DNA of 64,000 nucleotides from JAIESQ01 sp964495375 (GCA_964495375.1 CAZBWM010000025.1:8407-72406); one strand, 5' to 3'; shown: positions 35,662-45,264, counted from the stretch's first letter. Program-made: numbers and translations. The notes: generated by a model from the sequence alone, not told the origin.

Positions 35662-35810
35662 GGGAGGCGAACTCCTGCACGTAGTTGAGCGGGTCAGGTT
35701 GCCGGCGCGACGGTGTGCCGGACGGTGGTCCGTTCAACCCTAGGTCACCGGAGCAAGGGGGGAGGTCCCTCTTGCTCCCAATTGGCACCCGCGTCGCGCC
35801 GACTTGCTCG

Positions 35811-35999
35811 TTAGCTAGCGGTTCCACCGGCTAGCGAGTCGCTCACGCTCTGGAACGTGTTCTTGGCATTGGTGCCAATCGAGCTGATTGCTGTCAAGCA
35901 GACGATCACGATCAGGGCGAGCATCACCGCGTATTCCACCGCCGTGGGACCATCTTCCGACTTCAGGAAACGGACTAGCTTCTGCGTCAACGTGTTCAT
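35811..35999 (-). CDS. flp: Flp-type class III pilin 1
   Basis: A 62-residue prepilin; start ATG 35999 with GGAGG six bases upstream, not the longer frame to 36158. A leader of 17 residues ends in Gly (KSEDG), cleaved before PTAVEYAVML, leaving Glu5 of the mature pilin. The hydrophobic assembly helix follows (ALIVIVCLTAISSIG), then the short C-terminus NTFQSVSDSLAGGTAS. It is nearly identical to the 36226 gene. Substrate of the adjacent peptidase and building block of the Tad pilus. Confidence 0.95.
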   Translation of the reverse strand: MNTLTQKLVRFLKSEDGPTAVEYAVMLALIVIVCLTAISSIGTNAKNTFQSVSDSLAGGTAS

Positions 36000-36225
36000 G
36001 GCAAAGCCTCCAGTACCGAGCGCGGAATCGCGCTCCTGATTGCGACAAGACTCGTAGCCAACAGCCTTGCACGCTGGGAGACCCGACCAGCCTTCTAACA
36101 GCAGAAAGCCCTCGAAGCTCGCGGGGCGAGCCTCGGGGGCCTGTGCTGTAGTTAGCAACGTGTCGGCGAGGGGTGCGTGGCCGGGCGGCAGCGCTACGAG
36201 CGCGCCGCCCGGCCACCACGTCCTA

Positions 36226-36414
36226 CTAGCTGGCAGTGCCGCCGGCCAACGATCCGGCGACGCTCGAAAACGTGTTCTTGGCGTTCGTGCCGATCGAGCT
36301 GATCGCCGTCAAGCAGACGATCACGATCAACGCGAGCATGACGGCGTATTCAACCGCCGTGGGGCCATCTTCCGAAACCAAAAAGCGTTGAATTTTCTTC
36401 GCGAGCAGGTTCAT
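36226..36414 (-). CDS. flp: Flp-type class III pilin 2
   Basis: A 62-residue tandem paralogue of the downstream pilin: different leader (MNLLAKKIQRFLVSEDG), then an identical core through NAKNTF, and SSVAGSLAGGTAS at the end. GGAGGG lies six bases before its ATG. The first gene of the Tad cluster and probably nearest the main promoter. In known systems Flp is made in large excess; a second near-copy could raise dosage or give a minor or variant subunit. Confidence 0.95.
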   Translation of the reverse strand: MNLLAKKIQRFLVSEDGPTAVEYAVMLALIVIVCLTAISSIGTNAKNTFSSVAGSLAGGTAS

Positions 36415-37180
36415 ACAACCCTCCAGTTTTTTTAGGCAGCCCTCGGGCGCGTTGAAGTCCGCCGTGAACGAGGACTGGCCTCAAGATTGGACAATGGCGC
36501 CTTCGGAACCTTACGCCGCTCGTTGCCGAGCAGTGCTGGCCTGCCTATAAGGCCGTCGGGCGCCTGATTCAAGTTGTCGATACCTCGCCCACCCTCGACC
36601 GCCAAATTCCCTCTGGCAACCAGGCTGCCGACCGCCACGAAAGCGACCGGCCCTTGGCTTTGCGTCCCGACCTTGCGATCGGTTTGCCTTTGTCAAGGAG
36701 AAGTGTGAGGCGGCAGGCCTCGCGACCAATCGCACCATCACGCCAACGAGGAGATGATTGGGCGTCGAAGTGTGAATTCGTCGCGCGAGTGTCGGCCCGG
36801 CGGCCGGCATTCACGAAGAAGCACGACGTGTTGCGACGAACTTCTCTGCTGAAAACCTAGTTCAGCTACCCGGCATGTCAAATCGCAGAGTTTAACAATT
36901 TCTGGGAAGATTCTTAGATCGCCGCCGGTGCCAGATAGCACTGCTCAATCACCGTTCGCCGCGCCGGCGCGATGCGCACAGTCGTTCTGACTCGTGCCAC
37001 TGTTCCTGAGGCCGCGGATTACTAACCTTTTGGTCGCTAGCCACGTACTCGGATAGGGGGCGGCGTACATTTCTGGTATATTCCGCAGCGCAATGGCCCC
37101 CCGCTCGGCCAGGCTCAACGGCCGCTCGCGGCCAGGCCCGCCGAGAGGGTCGCCGGAACGTCTGGCGTAGGATTGCTGTC
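36415..37180. other. 766-base divergent intergenic region upstream of the pilin genes
   Basis: Lies between the Tad operon (-) and a cyclase-like gene (+) and should carry the pilus promoter. The stretch 36860-36920 is locally AT-richer. No convincing promoter boxes, repeats or genes were found; the short frames here lack family similarity. AGGA before GTG 37181 is the only translation signal noted. Confidence 0.4.
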
Positions 37181-38113
37181 GTGCCTGTTGTCGCCGAAAA
37201 ATGGGTTTCCGCCGCGCTGGATCGACTGGCGACTCAGCCAGCGTGCGGTTATGTGCCGGGGCATCCTCCCGCCGCCGAACCCACCGCGTTGATGGCGCTG
37301 GCACTCCTTGCGCACGGGCGACTCGCTGCCGCCAATCCGGCGCTGCAGTGGCTCGCTCACAATCAGGCGCCCGATGGCAGCGTCGGCGTGCGTGCAGGCG
37401 AACCCAAACCAGGTTGGCCCACGTCGATCGCCGTGTGTGCCTGGCAAGCGGCCTTGAATGCCGATGTCCGGGGTGATGACGCCCAGGGTGACAATACGCA
37501 GTTTCCCACCGCCGAACTTCGCGCTGCAATCGAAGGCGCCGTTGACTGGCTGCTCGAGATCGAAGGCATGGCACTGGCTCCGTCGCCTGCCATGGGACAC
37601 GATCCGTCGATCATTGGTTGGCCCTGGGTGGTCAGCACGCATTCGTGGCTTGAGCCCACGGCCTGGGCCGTCTTGGCACTCCGCGCGACTGGCCAAGCCG
37701 AGCACCCGCGCACTGTCGACGGACTGCGCTTGATCGAAGACCGCATCCTCCCCGAAGGAGGTTGCAACTACGGCAACACTTCGGTGCTGGGACAGGTGCT
37801 GCGTCCGCATCTCGAGCCAAGTGGTTTAGCCCTGCTGGCGCTCGGTGATCGCGCGGTCAGCATCGGCAAAATTGTCCGCACCTGTCGATACCTGACCGAA
37901 ACATTGAACGAGTCGACCGCGGCAATCTCGCTTTCCTACGGGCTGATGGGGCTGGCATCGCAGGGGCGAACTCCCGAGGCCGCGCCGGCCTGGCTCGAAG
38001 CCGCTTGCGCGCGCACGCTCCGCCGCGACAGCAACAGCCACGCGTTGTCGCTCCTGGCGCTGGCCGCCCGCGGCGCCGACGGGCCCCTGATTGCTCCGGA
38101 TACGGCGCGCTGA
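37181..38113 (+). CDS. Squalene-cyclase/prenyltransferase-like alpha-toroid protein
   Basis: A 310-residue protein (GTG start with AGGA upstream) made of helical repeats of the terpene cyclase/prenyltransferase type: LQWLAHNQAPDGSVGVRAGE and the related LRLIEDRILPEGGCNYGNT carry the family D/P-G-S/C-W/N pattern. Full cyclases are over 600 residues and contain a DxDD motif, which is absent, so this is more likely a small alpha-toroid of unknown activity than a hopene cyclase. Followed by DUF362 and a large membrane protein on the same strand. Confidence 0.7.
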   Translation: MPVVAEKWVSAALDRLATQPACGYVPGHPPAAEPTALMALALLAHGRLAAANPALQWLAHNQAPDGSVGVRAGEPKPGWPTSIAVCAWQAALNADVRGDDAQGDNTQFPTAELRAAIEGAVDWLLEIEGMALAPSPAMGHDPSIIGWPWVVSTHSWLEPTAWAVLALRATGQAEHPRTVDGLRLIEDRILPEGGCNYGNTSVLGQVLRPHLEPSGLALLALGDRAVSIGKIVRTCRYLTETLNESTAAISLSYGLMGLASQGRTPEAAPAWLEAACARTLRRDSNSHALSLLALAARGADGPLIAPDTAR

Positions 38114-38172
38114 ATTCGACGCACCAAATCGCAACCTATGTGAGACGGACCTACAGAAAACTGCTTTTTGCC

Positions 38173-39231
38173 GTGAGCTCGAACGTCACATCGCCGAAAC
38201 CGCATCATCCAGCGACCTCCGAAGAGGCCGCCTTGGTTGGTCGCCGCGCACTCTTAGTTGCAACGGGTGCGGCCGCAGTCGGCGTCGCCGCATATCCGTT
38301 CTGGCGCCGCCGGGAGTTCGCTCCAACGGAAGTGTTTGTCGCTCGCAATCAGCGCTACGACGGCCCGCTCGCGAAAACGATCAGCGACGGTCTCAACTTG
38401 GTTGGCCTGCGCGAGCAGGACTTTCGCGGCCGCCGCGTGCTGCTGAAGCCGAATTTAGTCGAGCCGATGCGCTCGTCGCCGCACATGACTACCAACCCAG
38501 CGGTGGTCGTGGCCACCGCTGACTTGCTGCGCAAATGGGGGGCCACAGTCCTTGTCGGCGAAGGGCCTGGCCACGTCCGCGATACCGAACTGGTGCTGGC
38601 CGAGTCGAGCATGGGTGACGCTCTGTCCGCGGCCCAACTCGGCTTTGTCGACCTCAATTACGACGAAGTGCGGTCCGTGCCGAACGCCGGTGGGGTCAGC
38701 GTGCTACCAGATCTTTGCTTGCCGCGCGCCGTGCTCGAAGCCGACTTTGTCATCTCGCTTCCCAAGCTCAAGACACACCACTGGGTCGGCATCACCGCCG
38801 CGATGAAGAACCTCTACGGCGTGATGCCCGGCTGCGTTTACGGCTGGCCGAAGAATGTCTTGCATCACGCGATCATTCCCAAGACCGTTGTCGATATCAA
38901 CGCCTCGCTACCGCGCACCCTGGCCATCGTCGACGCCATCGACTGCATGGAGGGAGACGGGCCGATCATGGGGACGCCCAAGGCGATGGGCTTGATCGCC
39001 GTCGGTCAAAACGTGGCGTCGCTCGACGCGACACTCGCCCGCATCATGGGCCTGGTCCCCCAACGCGTCAGCTATCTCGCCTTGGCCGACGGCCTCATTG
39101 GCCCGCTGCGTGAGCGGCAAATCCAGCAGCGGGGCGAAGCGTGGCGCGCTGTCGCCAGCCCCTTCCAGGTCCTGGATATTCCCGATTTGCAGCAGTTGCG
39201 GGCGACCGAAGAAGACGTCCGCACGTCTTAA
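38173..39231 (+). CDS. DUF362-domain protein with Tat-like N-terminus
   Basis: About 352 residues from GTG 38173; GTG 38140 is an alternative, and the frame to 38005 would overlap the previous gene by over 100 bases. Near the N-terminus, GRRALLVATGAAAVGVAAYPF resembles a twin-arginine signal or anchor. The DUF362 core is clear: LLKPNLVEP, VATADLLRKWGATVLVGEGPG, DFVISLPKLKTHHWVGITAAMKNLYGVMPG, and AIVDAIDCMEGDGPIMG. Several DUF362 proteins bind iron-sulphur clusters, but no Cys cluster is seen here. Reaction unknown. Confidence 0.82.
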   Translation: MSSNVTSPKPHHPATSEEAALVGRRALLVATGAAAVGVAAYPFWRRREFAPTEVFVARNQRYDGPLAKTISDGLNLVGLREQDFRGRRVLLKPNLVEPMRSSPHMTTNPAVVVATADLLRKWGATVLVGEGPGHVRDTELVLAESSMGDALSAAQLGFVDLNYDEVRSVPNAGGVSVLPDLCLPRAVLEADFVISLPKLKTHHWVGITAAMKNLYGVMPGCVYGWPKNVLHHAIIPKTVVDINASLPRTLAIVDAIDCMEGDGPIMGTPKAMGLIAVGQNVASLDATLARIMGLVPQRVSYLALADGLIGPLRERQIQQRGEAWRAVASPFQVLDIPDLQQLRATEEDVRTS

Positions 39232-39272
39232 CCGTCGAGCCGGTACCGTCCAATTCAAACGTAGAATTGGAG

Positions 39273-41600
39273 GTGAATCCCGGCACTACTCCAAATCGAC
39301 TTCGCGCACTGGCCCGTGTCTTGCGCACGCGATGCGCGCCGACGATCGAGCACGCTTTCATCGGCACGGCGGTCGTTGCCGCCGCGGCGCTTTGCGTCGC
39401 GCTCGCCTGGCCATGCTTGCATGGCGAGACCTACTTGGGTGACGATCTCGGCGCGTACCACGTGCCGGCCCGCGCGTTCTACGCCACACAACTTGCTAGC
39501 GGAGAAGCGTTCGATTGGTGGCCGGCGATAAACGGCGGCTACTTCCTTTCGGCCGAAGGGCAAGCCGGGCTCTACCATCCTTGGCATCTGGCCATCTATT
39601 GCTTGCTCAACTTCAAAGCGGCGCTGGCCATCGAACTGATCGCGCCCTATCCCTTCGCGTTTCTCGGCGCCTATTTGTTCCTGCGTCGGCGACTGCGCGG
39701 CGAGTCGGAATCACAATTCGCGGCGCTCGCCGGCGCGCTCTTCTTCACGTTTAGCGCCTTCAATCTGTTGCACTTCGTACATACGAACGCCGTGGCGGTT
39801 TTCGCACACTTGCCCTGGTTGCTCTGGGCCGAAGACCGACTGTTCCGCGCCAAGACCCCTCGCGAGCGAGCGCTCCCGCCGCTGGCGATTTCGCTACTGA
39901 CAAGTTCACAACTGCTGCTGGGCTATCCGCAGTTCGTCTGGTTTTCGCTGTTGGCCATGCTGGCGTTTGCTGTCGCGACAATCCCGCCCGCGGAGCGTGC
40001 GCGGTCATTGGCGCGGCTGTCGGCCGCACTAGTGCTGGGCTGGTTGATCGGCGGCGTGCAGTGGCTCCCCACGCTCGATCTTTTGCGCTACTCGACGCGC
40101 GAGCGAGCGACTTCCGCGATTCTGCTCGAGGGCTCACTACATCCCTGGAGCTTCGCCGAACTGGTGGGTCCGTACTTGTTCGCCAACCGGGTTGTGGGTC
40201 AGAACACGCACGAGTTGGCTTGTTACTTTGGAGCGGTGCCGCTCGTGCTCGTGGCCTGGCTCTTGTCGAATCGAAATCAAGTTTCGCGTACCACACGTGC
40301 TTTCGCCTGGGGATGGTTGCTCTTCGCGGCAGTCGCGTTGGCGTTGGCGCTGGGCAAGCACGGTGTCGGCAGCCAGTTGCTCACTTGCTTGCCGGTGGTC
40401 GGGAAGTTCCGGTTCCCGAGCCGCTACGTGGGGCTGGCTACCTGGGGAGTCTCGCTGGCCGCCGCCGTCGCGCTGGCAGCACTCTATTCGTTGAGTCGCA
40501 AACGAGCCGCACGCCAAGAGCTGCCACGGCGGATTACGCGGTCGCCGCTAGTGCTCGTGGCCGCGAGCGTCACAATTGCCGTGCTCGCCCCCTGGCTTTG
40601 GGGCGAGGAGCATTTGGGCTCGGCATTGGAAGTCGCCGCCGGTCCGCTGCTGATTGCCGCGGCCGCGTCATTGATCGCGGCGGCCGAACGGGGCCTTCGC
40701 GCGGCGCTGCCGGCCCTGCTGCTGTTGGCGGCCCTGGATCTCGGTTTCTACGGGCTCAGCTACGCGCCGCTCCGTCAGACCGGCTCGCTTGAAGCGTTTG
40801 TCGCCGAGGCGATCGTCCCACCGAGTCAACCTTTGGTTGGACGCGTCGTTTGCGACCTGCCTGGCGCGGCGAAACTCACCGGCAATCGCCTCGCGCTGGC
40901 CGGCTTTCTGCGCTGGGATGGCTACGCCGGTCTCGAGCCGCGGCGGCAACTCGATTTGCGCCAACTAAGCACACTACGTCTGGCCGGCGTTCGCTGGGTG
41001 ACACGCACGGCTGATACGGAACAAATCGCGGGGCTCATCCCACGCAACGATCACTGGCTGGAAGTTCCCGATCCGTTACCTAAGTTCCGTCTCGTGGCTG
41101 ACGTGCTGATCGAGCCAAACGCTGCCAGTGAACTTGAACACAGCGATTTGCGAACGTGCGCGATTGTCGATCGACTTCCCAACCCGAGCGAAGGCCCCTG
41201 GGTCTACGTGGAGGGCGACGCCGTAGGTCGCGTTGATGTGCGCAGCGTCCAGGCCGGAAAAGTCGAGCTTGCCACGAGCGCGCCGTCGCGGCAGTTGCTC
41301 GTGATTGCCGAGAGCTATCACCCGGGCTGGCTGGCGAAAGTCGATGGACAATCGGTGGAAATGGTTCGCGCCAACGGAGACTTCTGTGGTGTCGCGGTGC
41401 CGGCCGGCGATCACATGGTATCGTTGGCGTTTCGTCCGGCCAGTTTGGCCTGGGGACGCGGGCTTACGCTGCTGGGATTGCTGCTCGCCGCCCAGCAGTA
41501 CCTAGCTGCGCGGCATGCCACAGGTCGCGCAGTGCCGCTGGCGCCATCGCAAAACCAAAGCACAACAGCGGAGCATGCAGCGCTCCCCAGTATTGATTGA
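39273..41600 (+). CDS. YfhO-like large membrane protein
   Basis: About 775 residues; the exact start is unclear (GTG 39273 or TTG 39267, with an ill-placed GGAGG between). A dozen or more hydrophobic segments run to about residue 510, beginning AFIGTAVVAAAALCVALAW. The conserved early loop with GDDLGAYHVPARAF and GLYHPWHLAIYCL resembles YfhO/GT-C-type glycosyltransferase membrane proteins, in which a first-loop Asp is catalytic. The C-terminal soluble part (RQLLVIAESYHPGWLAKVDGQ, then VPAGDHMVSLAFRP) matches YfhO proteins well. The 3' end overlaps the convergent gene by 137 bases. Substrate unknown. Confidence 0.72.
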   Translation: MNPGTTPNRLRALARVLRTRCAPTIEHAFIGTAVVAAAALCVALAWPCLHGETYLGDDLGAYHVPARAFYATQLASGEAFDWWPAINGGYFLSAEGQAGLYHPWHLAIYCLLNFKAALAIELIAPYPFAFLGAYLFLRRRLRGESESQFAALAGALFFTFSAFNLLHFVHTNAVAVFAHLPWLLWAEDRLFRAKTPRERALPPLAISLLTSSQLLLGYPQFVWFSLLAMLAFAVATIPPAERARSLARLSAALVLGWLIGGVQWLPTLDLLRYSTRERATSAILLEGSLHPWSFAELVGPYLFANRVVGQNTHELACYFGAVPLVLVAWLLSNRNQVSRTTRAFAWGWLLFAAVALALALGKHGVGSQLLTCLPVVGKFRFPSRYVGLATWGVSLAAAVALAALYSLSRKRAARQELPRRITRSPLVLVAASVTIAVLAPWLWGEEHLGSALEVAAGPLLIAAAASLIAAAERGLRAALPALLLLAALDLGFYGLSYAPLRQTGSLEAFVAEAIVPPSQPLVGRVVCDLPGAAKLTGNRLALAGFLRWDGYAGLEPRRQLDLRQLSTLRLAGVRWVTRTADTEQIAGLIPRNDHWLEVPDPLPKFRLVADVLIEPNAASELEHSDLRTCAIVDRLPNPSEGPWVYVEGDAVGRVDVRSVQAGKVELATSAPSRQLLVIAESYHPGWLAKVDGQSVEMVRANGDFCGVAVPAGDHMVSLAFRPASLAWGRGLTLLGLLLAAQQYLAARHATGRAVPLAPSQNQSTTAEHAALPSID

Positions 41601-42558
41601 AAGATTGGCCGACGATTCCAAAAAAGATCGCGTAGCCAGCCATCGTCAGGCCGAATCGCGTGCCAGTCGGCGTGCTCCAACCGGCCAGCCCGAGCATGGC
41701 CAGCGGAAAGTAGAAACCGATCACCCACTGCGGAAAGGCCAGCAGCAAGCAATTCATGTGAGCCGTGGCCAGAATGAACGGGAGCGCATTGAAACGGACC
41801 CAACCGTGGTGATGGGCCAGATCGTCGGGCCGAATCCACGGCTGCACGTTAACGTAATGCTGATACCAGTAGGCCGCGTAGACTGCCATTCCCAGCGTCC
41901 AGCCCGCCAGCTCCTTCCAGCGGCGCTCGCGGCACGCCAGGCACATGGCGATCACCGTGTAAACGCACGACAGCTCTCGCGCGAACTGCGCCGCGATGCC
42001 GGTCGATACGCCCATTAGTCTGCGACCCACACCATACGAGCAGAGCGAGAGTGCGATGAACACGCCCCCCCACAACTCGGTAACGACGTACAAATCTCCC
42101 ATCCAGACCGGCGCCAACGAACCGAACAACAGCGGCATGCCGAGCAGAATTGCGCCCACGCCTCCCTCGCGTTCGAGAATACGAAAGCCATAAACGAACA
42201 CCCCTGCTGTGGCGATGCACAACAGGACGCGCCCGCCGGGATCGGGCAGCTTGGCCACGAGCCACACCGGCAGCGGTGAGCGCCAATTAAAGACCGATTT
42301 TGTCGGATAGCCGCGCGGCCGTAGCTCGTGCGAGAGCGCCTCGTAGTAACCTTCGCCCGCGCGCATCCGCTTGATGTCAGCCCAATAGAGCGGGATATCT
42401 CCCTCTCCCTCGTGCTCGACGCGGGTGTTGTCGATCACCATCGGCGAGAGCGTTGTGCCCACGCAGGCGATCGTAAACGCGGCGTAGACTCCCAGTACCA
42501 CTCGCGCGGTCAGGGGCGCCAGTCGCTGAAAACCAGACGGCTTGAATTCGATGGCCAT
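41464..42558 (-). CDS. Hypothetical polytopic membrane protein
   Basis: A 364-residue protein from ATG 42558 (MAIEFKPSGFQRLAPL); the TTG at 42588 is less likely. Eight or more hydrophobic segments with a polar first loop (DNTRVEHEGEGDIPLYWADI) rich in acidic residues, as in GT-C-type membrane enzymes, but I recognise no specific family. The C-terminal 45 codons are antisense to the end of the YfhO-like gene. Confidence 0.65.
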   Translation of the reverse strand: MAIEFKPSGFQRLAPLTARVVLGVYAAFTIACVGTTLSPMVIDNTRVEHEGEGDIPLYWADIKRMRAGEGYYEALSHELRPRGYPTKSVFNWRSPLPVWLVAKLPDPGGRVLLCIATAGVFVYGFRILEREGGVGAILLGMPLLFGSLAPVWMGDLYVVTELWGGVFIALSLCSYGVGRRLMGVSTGIAAQFARELSCVYTVIAMCLACRERRWKELAGWTLGMAVYAAYWYQHYVNVQPWIRPDDLAHHHGWVRFNALPFILATAHMNCLLLAFPQWVIGFYFPLAMLGLAGWSTPTGTRFGLTMAGYAIFFGIVGQSFNQYWGALHAPLLCFGFAMAPAALRDLWHAAQLGTAGRRAAIPAA

Positions 42559-42738
42559 GGTCGGGTGAGCTCGCTTGGAGAGTGCCAACTGCGCGGATCG
42601 CAGGCGCCCTCGGGAAGAATCGCTACAGTCGGCAGATTCATACCTGAGCCGCTAATCAGACCGCGCACGGCGCGCCGGCTCGCAGCACGGGCGAGAGCGC
42701 TCCGTGAGCAAGGGTAGCTTGCCGGAACCGGCACGTGC

Positions 42739-44259
42739 CTACGCCTTCGACGGCGAGATTCGGTCCCGGAACCCGAACCAGAAGAAGATCAGCGTGCCGC
42801 CAGCCATCAGCGCCGGCCAGAGCCAAATCATTTGCCAATTGTGTCGCTGGGCGATGCGCCATTCGGCGCGCGTCAGCCCACCGTCCCCGTTGCCGAACTG
42901 TTTGTCGGCCGCGGTGATCGCTGCGGCCAATGCACTCTTGGAATAGACGTAGCGCTTTCCCCCCGTTTCTTCGACAAACGAATCGGGCAGTTGGTCAGGC
43001 CGTACGGCGGCGGATTCAAGCGACTCAGCCGCGCTGTCGTTCGGCGGAAGCTGCAGTTCCTTCGCCAGGCCAGTCTTGCTCGAGGGGTCCCAAGCGGGCA
43101 AGGTTGCTTTGATCTTTTCAGGCGCGGCCACGGCGACGGCTTCGCCCAGATTCAGTACTTCAACCTCTGCCACTTGCACCGGCGGCGGATAGCGATCGTA
43201 GATCATGCCCGACACAATCGCCCCCACGTACATGCCCACGCCCAGGGTGACGAAGGCGATAAAGCTTTGGGCACTCGCCCGCTGGCTGACGTCGGCCTTG
43301 GTATCAACATAAATCTGGCTGGCGACAAAAAAGAAGTCGTAGCAGACACCGTGTAGCACTAGCCCCAGGACCACCAACGGCAGCGCGAGCGACCCGAATA
43401 AGAAGTACCTCAGCACCCAGGCCAGCATGCCGACGGCCAGCATGCGCTTGACTCCCAAACGCACAATGAACCAAGGCATCACCGCCATGAAGAAGACTTC
43501 GGACATTTGCCCGACGGTTTGCAGAGCAGTCGGATAGGGCGCGTCGATCTGTGCCAGAAAGTTATTGGCGTGGATGTAATAAAACGACAGCGGGATGCAG
43601 ATCAAGAATGAGGCAATCACAAACACCAGAAACGACGGCTCGCGCAACAACACGAGCATACCGCTGCGCTTGCCTGAGGTACCCGTGGCCGTCGCAGGCT
43701 TGGGAGGCGTGTGCGGCAGCGTAAAGCTGTAAAGGCCCAATAATACCGAGGTGGCTGCGGCCGCGTAGATAAAGGTATTCGTGGGTAAGCTCTGATTGCC
43801 GTGCAACACGAAGCCGACGAATAAGCCCGCTGCGATCCAGCTTAATGTTCCGAACACGCGAATCAGTGGAAAGTCCTTCTCCGAATCGCGAATGTTGGCG
43901 AAGCTGATCGAGTTGGTCAGCGCCAAAGTCGGCATGAAGCAAATTGCGTACGCCAACATCACCCAAAACAACGTGGTTGATGTCGTGGCGCTGGCAGCCG
44001 CGGCCAATAACCCAGCCCCCACCAGGTGCAACACGCCGAGCAACCGTTCTGACGAAAACAGCCTGTCGGCCGCGTAACCGAACAACAGTGGCGAAAGCAT
44101 TGCCGCGATCGCGGTCGTGGAATAGACCTTGCCGATCTCCGCACCACCGAACCGCAGTTGCGTCGCCATGTATCCGCCCAACTCAACCCCCCAGAGTCCC
44201 CAGACGAAGTACTCGAGGAACATCATCACGCACAGGCGGTTGCGAACGGACATCGGCAC
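42739..44259 (-). CDS. MFS transporter, nucleoside-permease-like
   Basis: A 506-residue major-facilitator protein resembling the nucleoside:proton symporter (NupG/XapB) group. An N-terminal helix with MFLEYFVWGLWGVELGGYM and the loop GKVYSTTAIAAMLSPLLFGYAADRLF are typical. Two six-helix halves are split by a loop near PHTPPKPATATG. An unusual polar insertion (about residues 375-465) precedes the last helix (IWLWPALMAGGTLIFFWFGF). The start may be ATG 44259 or 44253. Probably imports nucleosides or related compounds. Confidence 0.83.
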   Translation of the reverse strand: MPMSVRNRLCVMMFLEYFVWGLWGVELGGYMATQLRFGGAEIGKVYSTTAIAAMLSPLLFGYAADRLFSSERLLGVLHLVGAGLLAAAASATTSTTLFWVMLAYAICFMPTLALTNSISFANIRDSEKDFPLIRVFGTLSWIAAGLFVGFVLHGNQSLPTNTFIYAAAATSVLLGLYSFTLPHTPPKPATATGTSGKRSGMLVLLREPSFLVFVIASFLICIPLSFYYIHANNFLAQIDAPYPTALQTVGQMSEVFFMAVMPWFIVRLGVKRMLAVGMLAWVLRYFLFGSLALPLVVLGLVLHGVCYDFFFVASQIYVDTKADVSQRASAQSFIAFVTLGVGMYVGAIVSGMIYDRYPPPVQVAEVEVLNLGEAVAVAAPEKIKATLPAWDPSSKTGLAKELQLPPNDSAAESLESAAVRPDQLPDSFVEETGGKRYVYSKSALAAAITAADKQFGNGDGGLTRAEWRIAQRHNWQMIWLWPALMAGGTLIFFWFGFRDRISPSKA

Positions 44260-44395
44260 GGCACTCCGGCTGGGAGAGGTAATCGCTGGGGAGAATCAAG
44301 AATCGAAGGGGGCTATTCTAGGGGCGCGCGGCCCGACCTGACCAGCGGGCGACCGAGCGCAGGAAATGTGGCCGTCCATTCAACGGGCGGCCGGC

Positions 44396-44809
44396 TCACG
44401 GGCCGGTCGGCGTCAGGAAGCGTCGCAGCAGATTGTCCATTTGGGAATCGAAGGCGCCGCGCGACATTACCTCGTCGGCACCCGCTTCGCGCGCGGCAGC
44501 GAGGCGTCCTTCATGCACGTGCGGACCAAACGCCAAAATCGGCACACCGTTGCTAGCGCTGCGTAGCCGGCGAATCGCCTCGGCCGGGTCGAGACTCGCC
44601 ATACTCAGGTCGAGGATCGCCAACCCGACCGCAGCCAACTTTTGGTCGGCCGACTCCAGGCGACGGCAGGCCCCGTCGAGATTACCAAACACCTCGACAT
44701 GCGTCCCGGTTCGCGCGGCGGCGCCCCCCAACCGCGAGCCAAACATCAAGTCGGAGCAGATCGCCACTGCGATCGAAACGCCGGGCGAACTCTCGGCCGT
44801 GTCACTCAC
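44396..44809 (-). CDS. Degenerate receiver-domain protein coupled to PII
   Basis: A 137-residue CheY-like fold: strand VSIAVAICSD, acceptor region LAILDLSM (Asp67), strand GVPILAFGPHVHEG and the AGADEVMSRGAF motif. Asp67 could be phosphorylated, but the paired early acidic residues and the conserved lysine after the last strand (normally K-P) are not evident; Ser-Arg stands there. So it may be a phosphorylation-independent pseudo-receiver. Its ATG overlaps the PII stop (ATGA, 44806-44809), so the two are translated together. Confidence 0.68.
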   Translation of the reverse strand: MSDTAESSPGVSIAVAICSDLMFGSRLGGAAARTGTHVEVFGNLDGACRRLESADQKLAAVGLAILDLSMASLDPAEAIRRLRSASNGVPILAFGPHVHEGRLAAAREAGADEVMSRGAFDSQMDNLLRRFLTPTGP

Positions 44810-45162
44810 ACCGCCCCCGGTCCGCGCACGGGCTCGCTGATCTGCACCGTTTCGAGCGCCGGCATGATGAAGATTTTTCCGTCGCCGATCGTCCCATCGG
44901 GGCCGGTTCGCGCCACGTTCGAGATGGTCTCGATCGTCCGTTCGACAAAGTCGTCGTTCAGCATGATCTCGATCGCCACCTTACGCAGCAGGTGACTCGA
45001 GTACTCGTTGCCGCGATACATTTGCGTTTGCCCACGTTGCCGCCCATAGCCTTGGGCGTCGCAAACAGTCATGCGCGTGACGCCGATCTTTTCGAGCGCC
45101 TCCTTCACGGAGTTCAGCTTCGTCGGCTGAATGACGGCGATCAGTAGCTTCACGTTGGGCAT
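44806..45162 (-). CDS. glnB: PII nitrogen-regulatory protein
   Basis: A 118-residue PII protein sensing 2-oxoglutarate and ATP/ADP. The T-loop GYGRQRGQTQMYRGNEY is intact; Tyr54 corresponds to Tyr51 of E. coli GlnB, the uridylylation site. The ATP-binding C-terminal signature TIGDGKIFIMP is present. No amtB or glnA lies next to it; the coupled downstream gene is a receiver-like protein, an unusual partner. It may be glnB- or glnK-type; the sequence does not decide. Confidence 0.94.
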   Translation of the reverse strand: MPNVKLLIAVIQPTKLNSVKEALEKIGVTRMTVCDAQGYGRQRGQTQMYRGNEYSSHLLRKVAIEIMLNDDFVERTIETISNVARTGPDGTIGDGKIFIMPALETVQISEPVRGPGAV

Positions 45163-45264
45163 CCTCGCGCGGGCTCAATGGCGGGCCTTAGAATAATCGA
45201 TTCTCGCCTTGCTCGCAAAAGCTGCCTGTGGCGAACGCTATTTGTCGTACTTGGGCTTCGAGCG

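Noticed and set aside
36920..36945. Possible sigma-54 promoter upstream of the pilins (TGGCAC on the minus strand)
   Set aside because: No TTGC-type -12 element lies at the right distance.
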